DNA of 16,970 bases from JBGPYM01 sp041493205 (GCA_041493205.1 JBGPYM010000035.1:1-16970); one strand, 5' to 3'; shown: positions 1 to 7,741, counted from the stretch's first letter. Translations and numbers: made by a program. Notes: a model not told the origin generated them from the sequence alone.

Positions 1-1896
1 CTCCTCGTCGGCATCGGCCTGCTGTTCGCGGCAGCAAAAACGCACGCAAAGGGGCTCCAGATATTCGCGCAGGGACTGGTCGGCGCAGGAATTTCCATCC
101 TGTATCTGTCGGTCTACGCCTCGTTTAATTTCTACCACCTTGTTCCCCAGCTCGCCGCATTCGCGCTCATGACCGGGGTGACGGCGCTCGCATTCGTGAA
201 CGCCTTCAAATACGACTCCCGTGCCGTGGCGCTGCTGGCCTGGATGGGCGGATTCCTCACGCCGTTCCTGCTCAGCACGGGCGAGTCGAATGAACTCGGG
301 CTCTTCACGTACATCGCTCTTCTCGACGCGGGGATTCTCCTTATTTCGCTCCGCAAGACATCCTGGATCGTTCTTGAACCGCTCGCTCTCGGTGCGACGT
401 GGCTTGTGTACGCCCTCTGGTTCTCGACTGACTACACGCCCCGGGTGTTCCCCCTGACTCTTTATTTCATCATCGTGTTCTGGCTGCTGTTTCACGCCCT
501 TGCCACTGGCAGAGCGCTCAGCGCGGGGGCCTCACATTCCGTCCTCCGCGGCATTGCGACGGCGGCAAATGCCCTCTTCGCCACCATCGCCCTGTACAGG
601 ATTCTGGAACCAGATCTGCATCAATGGACGGGTGGTGCGGAATTCATGATGGCCGCGTTCTATGCGGTGTCTGCGCTCCTGACGGTCAGAAAGCGGGGGC
701 ATGATCTCTGGGTATCATTCGCCGGCGTGACAGCGGGAATTCTGCTGATCGATGCAACCGCAATACAGTATTCCGGCACCACGACCGTCAGCCTCTGGGC
801 GGTGGAAGCGCTGGCGCTGGCGTGGCTCGGCGCACGCTGGCAGCGTACCTACCTCTCATGGCTTGCGTTTATCCTGTTTGCCGGCGCGGGGCTCAAACTC
901 ATTGTCACTGCCGGCGCAATTGTCCCTCTTCCGGACGAAGGCGCAGCCTTCTTCCTGAACCGGCGGGCGCTCGCCTACGCCACGCTCATCGCATCGGCGT
1001 GGCTTGCAGGCAGGTACTTTACGCATTTGAAAGGCGAGGCTTCGAAAACAGTCCCGGCCGTGCTTTCCTACGGGGCTGCCGCCATGCTGGTGTTGATGGT
1101 GAGCGTAGAGATCAGCGCCTACTTCTCCGGCCTCATCCGCAATCACGCGGGAAACCCGGATGTGCTTGACTTCGAACGATGGATGGCCCTGGGCGCCGCG
1201 TGGAGCGCCACAGGTGCCGCCCTGATTTGGGCGGGGACCGGCAGGGCATCGCAGCCACTGTATATCTCGGGACTCCTTGCCCTTCTCATGGGTATCTGCG
1301 CCTCGGCCCTCCGGGGAATTGCATTTGGCCCCATTACCGAATTCACACTCTTCATCAACTGGCGGTGCGCCTCGCTTCTCTTCACCGCGGCCTGCGGATT
1401 CCTCATTGTCCGGCGGCTCGACGGGGCCGGCACTTCCTTACCGTGGCAGGTTGATATTGTCTCCACGTTGCGCATGGTCCTTGTCATCCTCCTCCTGGTC
1501 CTGGTAACGGGTGAGACCCGCGATCTGTTTGAGCGGGAAATCGCCCTGACAGGCCGGTCGGGCGGATACCTTGCGGCAGAAGACCTGGGACGGCTGGAGA
1601 ACCTCAAGCAACTCTTCCTTTCCGGAGTCTGGCTTCTGTTCTCCATCATTTTGATGGGCGTCGGCATCTGGCGCCGTTCACGCAGTCTGCGGATAGGCTC
1701 GATTGTGCTTTTCGGCATCACGATCCTGAAAATATTCATCTACGATCTCTCCTTCCTCGATACGCTCTATCGCATCTTCTCCTTTATAGGGCTGGGCGTC
1801 ATCCTGCTTGCCGTCTCGTACGCATACCAGCGGTTCAAGGGGATCATTCTCGCCCCCGGCGACAGCGCCCCGCCATCTCCCCCCGCCGCCACGTGA
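1..1896 (+). CDS. DUF2339 family polytopic membrane protein (5' end outside window)
   Basis: The frame is open from base 1 and ends at TGA 1894-1896, giving 631 visible residues, so the true start lies upstream. The opening residues (GLVGAGISILYLSVYASF, near bases 70-125) and the long run of hydrophobic segments separated by short polar loops match the DUF2339 integral membrane family, whose members have very many transmembrane helices. I see well over a dozen candidate helices and a short Pro/Ala-rich C-terminal tail. The family's molecular function is not established; it is thought to sit in the cytoplasmic membrane. An ATG at 169 lies inside the conserved membrane domain and is not the real start. 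A weak hairpin follows the stop codon, and the next operon begins about 140 nt later. Family assignment is fairly sure; function is unknown. Confidence 0.85.
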   Translation, partial: LLVGIGLLFAAAKTHAKGLQIFAQGLVGAGISILYLSVYASFNFYHLVPQLAAFALMTGVTALAFVNAFKYDSRAVALLAWMGGFLTPFLLSTGESNELGLFTYIALLDAGILLISLRKTSWIVLEPLALGATWLVYALWFSTDYTPRVFPLTLYFIIVFWLLFHALATGRALSAGASHSVLRGIATAANALFATIALYRILEPDLHQWTGGAEFMMAAFYAVSALLTVRKRGHDLWVSFAGVTAGILLIDATAIQYSGTTTVSLWAVEALALAWLGARWQRTYLSWLAFILFAGAGLKLIVTAGAIVPLPDEGAAFFLNRRALAYATLIASAWLAGRYFTHLKGEASKTVPAVLSYGAAAMLVLMVSVEISAYFSGLIRNHAGNPDVLDFERWMALGAAWSATGAALIWAGTGRASQPLYISGLLALLMGICASALRGIAFGPITEFTLFINWRCASLLFTAACGFLIVRRLDGAGTSLPWQVDIVSTLRMVLVILLLVLVTGETRDLFEREIALTGRSGGYLAAEDLGRLENLKQLFLSGVWLLFSIILMGVGIWRRSRSLRIGSIVLFGITILKIFIYDLSFLDTLYRIFSFIGLGVILLAVSYAYQRFKGIILAPGDSAPPSPPAAT

Positions 1897-1899
1897 GCG

Positions 1900-1920
1900 G
1901 GGGGCGAAACCGCCCTCTTT
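1900..1920 (+). terminator. Weak possible terminator after the DUF2339 gene
   Basis: GGGGGCG (1900-1906) can pair with CGCCCTC (1911-1917), with one G-T pair, around an AAAC loop, and is followed by TTT. The stem is short and the T tract poor, so this is only a candidate. Confidence 0.3.
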
Positions 1921-1934
1921 CCCTGCCATTCTCA

Positions 1935-1971
1935 CATGCCGCCGGGCGGATAATTATTTTCCGGCGGCATG
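1935..1971. promoter_or_regulatory. Perfect 11-bp inverted repeat upstream of the sigma factor gene
   Basis: CATGCCGCCGG (1935-1945) and CCGGCGGCATG (1961-1971) are exact reverse complements separated by a 15-nt, partly AT-rich spacer. No T tract follows the right arm, so it is not a standard intrinsic terminator. The right arm abuts the proposed -35 element of the sigma operon, so it could be an operator or an RNA structure from upstream transcription. The symmetry is seen directly; the role is inference. Confidence 0.45.
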
Positions 1972-2000
1972 TCAACGCCTGACACCCCCGGGATGTCTAA
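1971..2000 (+). promoter_or_regulatory. Candidate ECF-type promoter of the sigma/anti-sigma operon
   Basis: GTCAAC (1971-1976) and GTCTAA (1995-2000) resemble the AAC-containing -35 and TCTAA -10 elements of promoters read by RpoE-like ECF sigma factors. The gap from AAC to TCTAA is 19 nt, close to that of the E. coli sigma-E consensus. Transcription would start near 2006, downstream of the possible TTG start at 2001 and upstream of the ATG at 2034. ECF sigma operons are often autoregulated, which makes this site plausible. It is pattern matching only. Confidence 0.4.
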
Positions 2001-2033
2001 TTGAAAGTACGGCACTCAAATCCAAGGGTGGAC

Positions 2034-2591
2034 ATGCCTGCTGCCGACGAGCAGCACCTGATCTCCCGTGCCAGGGAAGGGAACCACGAGGCATTCCGGG
2101 TACTGGTGGAACATCACATGAAGCACGCATACAACGTCGCGTTCGGGTTTGTGGGAAATCACGATGCCGCCGCCGATGTTGCACAGGAGGCGTTTGTCCG
2201 GGCGCATCGGTCGCTGGGGACATTCCGCGGGGATGCCGATTTCGGAACCTGGCTTCACCGCATTGTCATGAACCTGGCGATGAACCGCGTGAAGAGCGAC
2301 CGTGCGCGGGCACAGCATGAAGTCGATCCTCAATCCCCCGCAGCTCATCGGGCAACGCAGGAGCCCCCCTTCGGACAGGGGGAGGATGTGCGCGGGCACA
2401 TCGAGAAGGCGCTCCACGAACTCCCGACGCTCCAGAGGGCGGTGGTGATCCTTCGTCACCTGGACGGGCTCTCGACGAAACAGGTGAGCGCGATACTGAT
2501 GTGCTCCCAGGGGACTGTTAAAACCCACCTTTTCCGGGGATTGAAAAAGATGAGGGTGAAGCTTCAGTTTCTTGAAGGAGAGATGACATGA
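2034..2591 (+). CDS. RNA polymerase sigma factor, ECF (sigma-70 family)
   Basis: This 185-residue protein has the two-domain plan of extracytoplasmic-function sigma factors. Sigma region 2 spans about residues 18-88 and includes the DVAQEAFVRAH core-binding stretch and the FGTWLHRIVMNLAMN promoter-melting segment. Region 4 spans about 123-176, with LPTLQRAVVILRHLDGLS followed by a helix-turn-helix around 145-168 (GTVKTHLFRGLKKMR). The length is usual for the family. I prefer ATG 2034, with AAGGGTGG just upstream, over the in-frame TTG at 2001, because the TTG abuts a candidate promoter -10 element and adds 11 non-conserved residues. The stop overlaps the next start (ATGA at 2588), so translation is probably coupled to the anti-sigma gene. 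It directs RNA polymerase to a specific regulon, probably an envelope response; the regulon cannot be read from the window. Confidence 0.93.
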   Translation: MPAADEQHLISRAREGNHEAFRVLVEHHMKHAYNVAFGFVGNHDAAADVAQEAFVRAHRSLGTFRGDADFGTWLHRIVMNLAMNRVKSDRARAQHEVDPQSPAAHRATQEPPFGQGEDVRGHIEKALHELPTLQRAVVILRHLDGLSTKQVSAILMCSQGTVKTHLFRGLKKMRVKLQFLEGEMT

Positions 2592-3382
2592 AGCGGCACG
2601 TGGGGGACATTCTGTACGAGTATGCCGCGGGCGAACTCGGGGAGGCCGACCGGGAACGGGTCGAAGAGCACCTGGCGGGTTGTCCCGCATGTGCAGCGGA
2701 TCTTCTGCAACTCCGTGCCGCGCTCACGTTGCTCCAGAGGCCGGTGACGCCTCCAAGCGAGGAGCGCGATCCGGCGTTCTGGACGGCATTTGCCAACGAG
2801 GTCGAATCCCGGATCCTTGCGCAGGAAACGCGGCACCCCTCTCGTGCGGCGGCGGTGCGTGACCAGATTGCTTCGTTTGTGACGTTCAACCGGGCGCCGC
2901 TCCTGGCGGGCGCCGGGGCAGTTGCACTGGTCGCAGCGGCGATGCTTCTCTTCTGGCCCCGGCCGGCGGAGTTCCGGCAACCCGACCTCATCGTGGGAAC
3001 GGGATCGCCGGCCGTGCTTTCGGATGAACCGGCGCAACGAATGACCGATTACCTGAAGAAGTCGAAGGTGCTCCTGATCGGGATTGCCAACATGAACACC
3101 GACGACGGGCATCCCCTGGACCTGCGTGTCGAGCAGCGCCAGTCACGGGCGCTTGTCCATGAGGCCCGCTATCTTCGCCGGCAGCCGATGGACGCGCGCT
3201 CCGCCCGGCTGATCGGGGATCTTGAAAAGATACTCATCGAGCTCGCCAACATCGAGGAGCACCAGGACGTCCCGGACGTCGAGATGATCCGCACGGGTAT
3301 CCGGCGTGAGAACCTCCTCTTCAAAATACGCATGGCCGAGACTCTGATGGACACTGGTGAAAAAGAAAGGGAACTCCAATGA
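2588..3382 (+). CDS. Zinc-type (ZAS) membrane-anchored anti-sigma factor
   Basis: This 264-residue protein is the expected partner of the upstream sigma factor. The N-terminal cytoplasmic part contains the zinc-binding anti-sigma signature H-x3-C-x2-C (His28, Cys32, Cys35) within HLAGCPACAADL, the domain that binds ECF sigma factors. A single transmembrane helix lies at about 103-123 (LLAGAGAVALVAAAMLLFWP). The C-terminal region of about 140 residues should therefore be outside the cytoplasm, where it could sense a signal; I recognise no named domain in it. The start ATG 2588 overlaps the sigma stop by ATGA and has a good GAAGGAG ribosome site 7 nt away. Its own stop overlaps the next gene by ATGA. 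A release mechanism is not evident: no dedicated site-1 or site-2 protease gene is adjacent. Confidence 0.88.
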   Translation: MKRHVGDILYEYAAGELGEADRERVEEHLAGCPACAADLLQLRAALTLLQRPVTPPSEERDPAFWTAFANEVESRILAQETRHPSRAAAVRDQIASFVTFNRAPLLAGAGAVALVAAAMLLFWPRPAEFRQPDLIVGTGSPAVLSDEPAQRMTDYLKKSKVLLIGIANMNTDDGHPLDLRVEQRQSRALVHEARYLRRQPMDARSARLIGDLEKILIELANIEEHQDVPDVEMIRTGIRRENLLFKIRMAETLMDTGEKERELQ

Positions 3383-4506
3383 AGACCCGCCAACTTCTCC
3401 CGGGATTCGCCGCGGCGTCATTGTTGCTCATCGCAGCCTCGCTCCAGGGCCAGGGACGCCCCGCCGGCCTGACGGACCCGGGGCGGGACACCCCGCCACC
3501 GGACATCGGCCTCTCGATCACCGGGGATAACCAGGCCGATCCCGGTTATCCCGCATACAAAGAAGGGTACGCCCTCGTGCTGGAAGGAAAGTGGAAGGAG
3601 GCGCGGAAGAAGTTCAAGGAGATGCTGGCAACGTATCCCAAGAGCGACTACAAGGACGATGCCCAGTACTGGTCGGCGTACAGTTTGAAGCACATTGACC
3701 GGAAAGCGGCGGCCGAGGAGTACCAACGGTTCATCGAGGCCCATCCCCAGAGCAGGTACTATGACGATGCGATGGCTGACCTCAACGATCTCCGGCCGCA
3801 GGCCGTGGCTGGAGCGAGGCCGGCATCGGGGGCAGTCCCCGCGGTTGCGTCTGTCACACCCCGGCCCGATTGGCCGCCGCTGGCGTCGCCGCGTCGGAGC
3901 ATGGAACGGGCCATGAGACTCGAACTGCGGCAACTCGGCCGTCTCGGGCACCCCCAGGCCTTTGCGCTGCCGTTCCGCGGCCTTGCGACGGAGGAAGAGC
4001 TCGACCCCGGTACGCGGCTCAAAATGGAGGCCCTGTATGCCCTGGGTGAAACCACAGAGGATGACAGATCGTACACAACATTACGGGACGTCGCGGTCGA
4101 CATGCATCAACCCAGGCCTCTGCGGGAGGCCGCGATGGACGCGCTCACCAATTTCTCGAAGCACGATGTTCTCCAGGTGTTTGTGGAGATCGCGACCAAG
4201 GATACGAACAAGGATATCCAGGGGTTCGCGATTGATTTCATCGGAGAACACGGATCGGACAAGAACCAGCGGGTGACCGTCCTTGCGGACCTGTATCGCA
4301 CGCTCCCCCGCTCGCGCACGGATCAACGACAGACGATCGTCTACACGATCGCCGACGTGGGGAATGACAGGGCGGTGGATTTTCTGAAGAACGTCGCGAT
4401 GAGCGACGAGGACTTTGATCTGCGTCGCGACGCCGTGTACTACCTCGGGAACATCGGCGGAGAGAAGGCGCGGTCGGCACTGTACGAGATACTGAAGGCA
4501 AAATGA
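3379..4506 (+). CDS. Exported TPR-like and HEAT-repeat protein
   Basis: This 375-residue protein begins with a typical signal peptide (MKTRQLLPGFAAASLLLIAA, cleavage near 24), so it should act in the periplasm or envelope. Residues about 55-138 form TPR-like helical pairs of the YbgF/BamD style (YKEGYALVLEGKWKEARKKF, then YWSAYSLKHIDRKAAAEEYQ). A Pro/Ala-rich linker occupies about 139-170, and HEAT-like repeats fill about 210-375 (MKMEALYAL-like, REAAMDALTNF, RRDAVYYLGNIG). Both folds bind proteins, so the product is likely a scaffold or sensor rather than an enzyme. The ATGA overlap with the anti-sigma gene shows co-translation in the sigma operon. No catalytic motif is visible. Domain assignment is good; the specific role is unknown. 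Confidence 0.82.
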   Translation: MKTRQLLPGFAAASLLLIAASLQGQGRPAGLTDPGRDTPPPDIGLSITGDNQADPGYPAYKEGYALVLEGKWKEARKKFKEMLATYPKSDYKDDAQYWSAYSLKHIDRKAAAEEYQRFIEAHPQSRYYDDAMADLNDLRPQAVAGARPASGAVPAVASVTPRPDWPPLASPRRSMERAMRLELRQLGRLGHPQAFALPFRGLATEEELDPGTRLKMEALYALGETTEDDRSYTTLRDVAVDMHQPRPLREAAMDALTNFSKHDVLQVFVEIATKDTNKDIQGFAIDFIGEHGSDKNQRVTVLADLYRTLPRSRTDQRQTIVYTIADVGNDRAVDFLKNVAMSDEDFDLRRDAVYYLGNIGGEKARSALYEILKAK

Positions 4507-4508
4507 AG

Positions 4509-4543
4509 AGAGAAGAGAGAATAGAGAATAGAGAAGAGAGAAC
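4509..4543. repeat. Tandem heptanucleotide repeat (AGAGAAN)x5
   Basis: Five head-to-tail copies of AGAGAAN (N = G, T, T, G, C) fill the junction between the TPR/HEAT gene and the PDZ gene. The same unit occurs in four copies at 15109-15136. The tract lies immediately upstream of the PDZ gene's ribosome site, so changes in copy number would alter the distance between two coupled genes. The repeat is directly visible; its effect is inference. Confidence 0.85.
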
Positions 4544-4546
4544 AAC

Positions 4547-4552
4547 GAGGAG
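4547..4552 (+). promoter_or_regulatory. Ribosome binding site deciding the PDZ gene start
   Basis: GAGGAG lies 7 nt before ATG 4560. It is only 1 nt before ATG 4554 and 44 nt after ATG 4503, so 4560 is the best start. Confidence 0.65.
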
Positions 4553-4559
4553 AATGCCG

Positions 4560-5555
4560 ATGAATATGCGCACTGTCGTAACGGGCCTCATGCTTGCAGT
4601 CGTATGCGCCAGCGGTTTCCTGACCGCACAGGAGAAGGACGAATCGCAATCGAAGCGGACGGAACATTCCGGGAGCAACAGGCGGGCGTGGCTGGGGGTG
4701 TCCGTGCAGGACGTTACCCCGCGCCTGGCGCGCGATCGCGATCTCAGCGTCACATCCGGCGCCCTCATCACCGATGTCCTTGACGACGGCCCGGCGGAAC
4801 ACGGAGGGTTGCGCGAGGGAGACGTGATCGTGCGCTTTAACGGCACTGCCATCGCCGATGCCGGCGACCTTACCGATGCCGTGCGTGCGTCTGCACCCGA
4901 ATCGAAGGTCGCCGTTGACATCCAGAGGCACGGCGAGAAAAAGACGATGACGGTCACTGTCGGCAAGTCCCCGCGCCGGACGTTCTCGTTCAACATGCCG
5001 TACATCGCCCCCATGCCCCACATGCGGGCGATACCCCCGGTTCCGCGCATCCGCGTGTTCACGTCGCACGACGTGCTGGGATTGTCGCTCAACGATCTCA
5101 ACCGCCAACTGGCGGAATACTTTGAAGCCCCCAACGGGAAAGGCGTTCTTGTAGAAGAGGTTGAGCGCGGGAGCGCCGGTGAGAAGGCCGGATTCAAGGC
5201 AGGCGATGTCATCCTCACGGTCAGCAAGGAAGCAGTCGAAGACACCCGCGACTTCATGGACGCGCTTGATGATGCCCGCACGGGGGAGTCGGCCACCATC
5301 GGCATTCTCCGGAAAGGGGTTCGGAAAGACCTCACAGTGCCGGCCGAAGAGATCAGCCGGTCACGGTCGTTCCGGTATCACTCGGACGATGGCGACGAAG
5401 ATGATGCGGCCATTCTGGGGATACACAAAGAAAAGATTAAACACGAGATGGAGCATCTGAAGGAGCAGCTCCAGTCGGTCGGCAGGCACATCCGTGAGCA
5501 GATGGAGCAGCTCAGGCAGAAAGTCCGGAAAGAGCTCCATCAGGTCAGAAGCTGA
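4560..5555 (+). CDS. Exported protein with two PDZ domains and a C-terminal coiled coil, no protease domain
   Basis: With the start at ATG 4560 the product is 331 residues. A signal peptide (MRTVVTGLMLAVVCASGFLT) ends near 23. PDZ domain 1 covers about 44-134 (AWLGVSVQDV, then GPAEHGGLREGDVIVRFNG) and PDZ domain 2 about 172-262 (VLGLSLNDL, then GSAGEKAGFKAGDVILTVSK). An acidic linker (DDGDEDD) precedes a strongly heptad-like helix at about 288-330 that should form a coiled coil. The PDZ domains resemble those of DegP/HtrA proteases, but no trypsin-like catalytic domain is present. It therefore probably binds exposed C-termini or strands as an adaptor and may oligomerise. As last gene of the sigma/anti-sigma operon it may help sense envelope protein damage; that is inference. 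An earlier in-frame ATG at 4503 would only translate the heptanucleotide repeat. Confidence 0.85.
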   Translation: MNMRTVVTGLMLAVVCASGFLTAQEKDESQSKRTEHSGSNRRAWLGVSVQDVTPRLARDRDLSVTSGALITDVLDDGPAEHGGLREGDVIVRFNGTAIADAGDLTDAVRASAPESKVAVDIQRHGEKKTMTVTVGKSPRRTFSFNMPYIAPMPHMRAIPPVPRIRVFTSHDVLGLSLNDLNRQLAEYFEAPNGKGVLVEEVERGSAGEKAGFKAGDVILTVSKEAVEDTRDFMDALDDARTGESATIGILRKGVRKDLTVPAEEISRSRSFRYHSDDGDEDDAAILGIHKEKIKHEMEHLKEQLQSVGRHIREQMEQLRQKVRKELHQVRS

Positions 5556-5560
5556 ACCGA

Positions 5561-5592
5561 GAAGAGCCACCGGCAGGGACGCCGGTGCCACT
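5561..5592. repeat. Palindromic intergenic repeat, copy 1
   Basis: This 32-bp element differs at one base from 5685-5716. Its core is a hairpin of CACCGGC and GCCGGTG around AGGGAC, followed by TGCCACT. It begins 5 nt after the PDZ stop codon and could protect or end that transcript. Confidence 0.8.
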
Positions 5593-5610
5593 CCCTATGG
5601 TAGCAGAATT

Positions 5611-5631
5611 GGACGGGCGAGACGCCCGTCC
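5611..5631. repeat. Second palindromic repeat type (8-bp arms)
   Basis: GGACGGGC and GCCCGTCC form a perfect stem around GAGAC. Read in one frame it gives the peptide GRDARPT. It is followed by CAC, as in the neighbouring repeats, so it appears to be a related hairpin family. Confidence 0.75.
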
Positions 5632-5684
5632 CACTGCATCTTGGCCCGTGCCACTACGGAGTGCAGAGGGGAATCTGACTCAAG

Positions 5685-5716
5685 GAAGAGCCACCGGCAG
5701 GGACGCCGGTGCTACT
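5685..5716. repeat. Palindromic intergenic repeat, copy 2
   Basis: Copy of the element at 5561-5592 with one C-to-T change in the tail (TGCTACT). The 7-bp stem is conserved. The two copies start 124 bp apart in direct orientation. Confidence 0.8.
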
Positions 5717-5722
5717 ACCAAT

Positions 5723-5752
5723 AAAAAAAGGGGTCACCCGATGGGTGACCCC
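5723..5752 (-). terminator. Strong intrinsic terminator of the T9SS-cargo gene
   Basis: GGGGTCACCC (5730-5739) and GGGTGACCCC (5743-5752) form a perfect 10-bp stem with a 3-nt loop. On the minus strand it is followed by seven T residues (complement of 5723-5729). It begins 12 nt after the stop codon of the minus-strand gene, the ideal layout for a factor-independent terminator. The opposite strand lacks a good T tract. Confidence 0.92.
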
Positions 5753-5764
5753 TTGCACTTTGTA

Positions 5765-7741
5765 TTACTTCAGCAGGATCATTTTCCGCATTGCTGTAAA
5801 ATCGTTCCCGCCATTGACCCCTGACGCCACCAGACGGTAGAAATAGATTCCGCTTGCCACGCTGCGTCCCGACGCATCCCGTCCGTTCCAGACTGTTGTC
5901 TGTTCTCCCGCCGGGAGGAGAGCGTTGACAAGCGTTGCCACGTCCTGTCCGAGGAGGTTGAACACTGTGATGTTCACGTTGCTCGCAACAGGGAGAGTGA
6001 ACCTGATCCTCGTGGACGGGTTGAACGGATTGGGATAATTCTGCAGGAGCGTGAACTCCTTCGGCGTGATCTCCTCTCCTCCGGCGGATGTCGCGACACC
6101 GAGCGTGATATCCCGGGTCAGCGCGAAGTCCGACGGCCCCACGTTGAGCGGCTGTTGCACTGTCGTGTACCCTTCACAGTCCGCCACCAGGGTCAACGGA
6201 CCTGTCGCCAGACCGTCGATGACATAAGCGCCTGCATCATCGGAGAGGCCGTACCCTACGACGGCGCCGTCGCCGGTAAGCGCCAGAACATTCACGCCAT
6301 CGAGGGGTTGTCCCCCCGACCGGACCACGCCGTGGAGCTGCGCCACGCCGGTGCAATGGATGCTTACCACGCCGATGTCGATCCCCGCGACATCACCTGC
6401 CACTGCGACCGTATCCGCTTCTTTCCAGCGGATGATGCCGAATGCGCCCTTCTTGTAGAAGGCCGGTGCATACCGTCCGAACGGAATGGCAAAGACGATA
6501 TATTTTCCGGGAAGGAGACGTGGCACGGTGTAGGCGCCGAGCGAATCGGTATACCCGAATCGCACCACATCCTTCGCCGCTCGCGGTCGAAGCGGAAACA
6601 CGATGATCCGGGACGGCACGAGGACGCCCGTGGAATCCTTCACGACCCCGCTGATGCTGAACAGGTGCGGCGGCCGGATCGGATTCAGGTTGAAGTCGAT
6701 CGATCCGACATCTCCGCTCAGGTGGATAATCGTTGCATCCAATGGACTGTTCTTGTGATCATAGAATTGCGGGAAGAATCCTTCCTTGGCCGCCATCGCA
6801 ATATATGCCCGGCCTGCAATGACCGTCGCGCCAAACATTCCTGAAGAATCGGTCACTCCTTTCCACACGATCCCGCGGAGGACGCCAAGACCGTCAAATG
6901 CAAACGACTCGCCCGGATTGTCCACCGCCGGATCAGTGGCGGCGGAGAGCTCGATCATTGCCTGCACGGTCGATTGGATTGCCACGGCCGCGCCCCGCAA
7001 CGGGGTGCCCATCGAATCTCTGACGGTTCCGCGGATGTGCGCCAGGAGGGAAGGGGTGAACCGGACGAGATCAAAACTGATCTTCGTTACGGATCCTTCC
7101 GCGACAGGAACCGGCGTCGCGTGCGCCGGGTCCGCGGCGTCCTTGTACCATTCCTGCCTGTACGGCGGAAGGAGCGACATCGACATCACCATCCATGCCG
7201 GCGGCTGGCAGAGTACGAGATAGGTGCCCGTATCGAGGACCGCATGATAGTGTCCGGCGCTGTCGGCGAGCACCTGCGGGAGCCAGAGAACCGGACTCGA
7301 CGGCCGGAAGAAGAGGACTGTCGCGAACGGGAGCGGATGCCCGGTCAGACTGTCCGTGACCGTGCCTTCAATCGTCCCGGTCACTCTGGGCGGGTGCGGC
7401 CCGATATCGACGCTGACGATATTGCTCCGGAAGATATCCTGCCCTCCTCCCACAACGTAGAAATAGGTGTGCCCTTCCATTACCTGCAGATCGGTGTAGG
7501 CGGAGGCCTGGGTGACGGCAATGGGGCTGAAATGGAGAGAATCGTCCATGCTCCTGTAGAGCGTCACCGTGGGAACCGCAAAGGTAGGGACGAGTACGAC
7601 CCAGTGCAATTCGACTGCAGGCACCGGCCGCGGGCTGACCTTCGCTTCAAGACGGATCAGGTGCGTTGGAGGCTGCGCGGCTGCACGGAATGCGATCGAC
7701 AGGCAGAGAGCCGCCAGAACGAAGTAGCTCAATCGTTTCAT
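5765..7741 (-). CDS. Secreted multi-domain protein with type IX secretion C-terminal sorting domain
   Basis: From ATG 7741 the product is 658 residues. A signal peptide covers about 1-22 (MKRLSYFVLAALCLSIAFRA). A fibronectin-III-like segment covers about 28-112. Four carboxypeptidase-regulatory-like beta-sandwich units follow, starting near 121 (GTIEGTVTDSLTGHPLPFA), 235 (HIRGTVRDSMGTPLRGAA), 363 (ISGVVKDSTGVLVPS) and 469 (LHGVVRSGGQPLDGVNV). Residues about 563-658 form the T9SS type A sorting domain, with LQNYPNPFNPSTRIRF, LLGQDVATLV, WNGRDASGR and GIYFYRL. It is expected to cross the outer membrane and be released or surface-attached, probably with a structural or carbohydrate-binding role. 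No catalytic motif is evident. A longer frame to 7861 exists, but GGGAG about 10 nt before 7741 and the signal peptide fix the start. The gene is monocistronic with its own terminator. Confidence 0.9.
   Translation of the reverse strand: MKRLSYFVLAALCLSIAFRAAAQPPTHLIRLEAKVSPRPVPAVELHWVVLVPTFAVPTVTLYRSMDDSLHFSPIAVTQASAYTDLQVMEGHTYFYVVGGGQDIFRSNIVSVDIGPHPPRVTGTIEGTVTDSLTGHPLPFATVLFFRPSSPVLWLPQVLADSAGHYHAVLDTGTYLVLCQPPAWMVMSMSLLPPYRQEWYKDAADPAHATPVPVAEGSVTKISFDLVRFTPSLLAHIRGTVRDSMGTPLRGAAVAIQSTVQAMIELSAATDPAVDNPGESFAFDGLGVLRGIVWKGVTDSSGMFGATVIAGRAYIAMAAKEGFFPQFYDHKNSPLDATIIHLSGDVGSIDFNLNPIRPPHLFSISGVVKDSTGVLVPSRIIVFPLRPRAAKDVVRFGYTDSLGAYTVPRLLPGKYIVFAIPFGRYAPAFYKKGAFGIIRWKEADTVAVAGDVAGIDIGVVSIHCTGVAQLHGVVRSGGQPLDGVNVLALTGDGAVVGYGLSDDAGAYVIDGLATGPLTLVADCEGYTTVQQPLNVGPSDFALTRDITLGVATSAGGEEITPKEFTLLQNYPNPFNPSTRIRFTLPVASNVNITVFNLLGQDVATLVNALLPAGEQTTVWNGRDASGRSVASGIYFYRLVASGVNGGNDFTAMRKMILLK

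Noticed and set aside
1935..1971. Inverted repeat as an intrinsic terminator of the DUF2339 gene
   Set aside because: The right arm is followed by GTCAACG-like sequence with no T tract, and the loop is long (15 nt).
2001..2033. TTG start for the sigma factor
   Set aside because: It abuts a candidate -10 element, adds non-conserved residues, and ATG 2034 has a better ribosome site.
4503..4559. ATG 4503 as start of the PDZ protein
   Set aside because: It would translate the heptanucleotide repeat into a charged peptide ahead of the signal peptide; GAGGAG is positioned for ATG 4560.
5561..5716. Short CRISPR array
   Set aside because: There are only two copies of one repeat and one different palindrome, with no regular unique spacers and no cas genes.
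5585..5824. Small open frame across the palindromic repeats (GRDARPT-type peptide)
   Set aside because: It consists of the hairpin repeats, runs through a strong terminator and overlaps the T9SS-cargo gene end, so it is a repeat-derived spurious frame.
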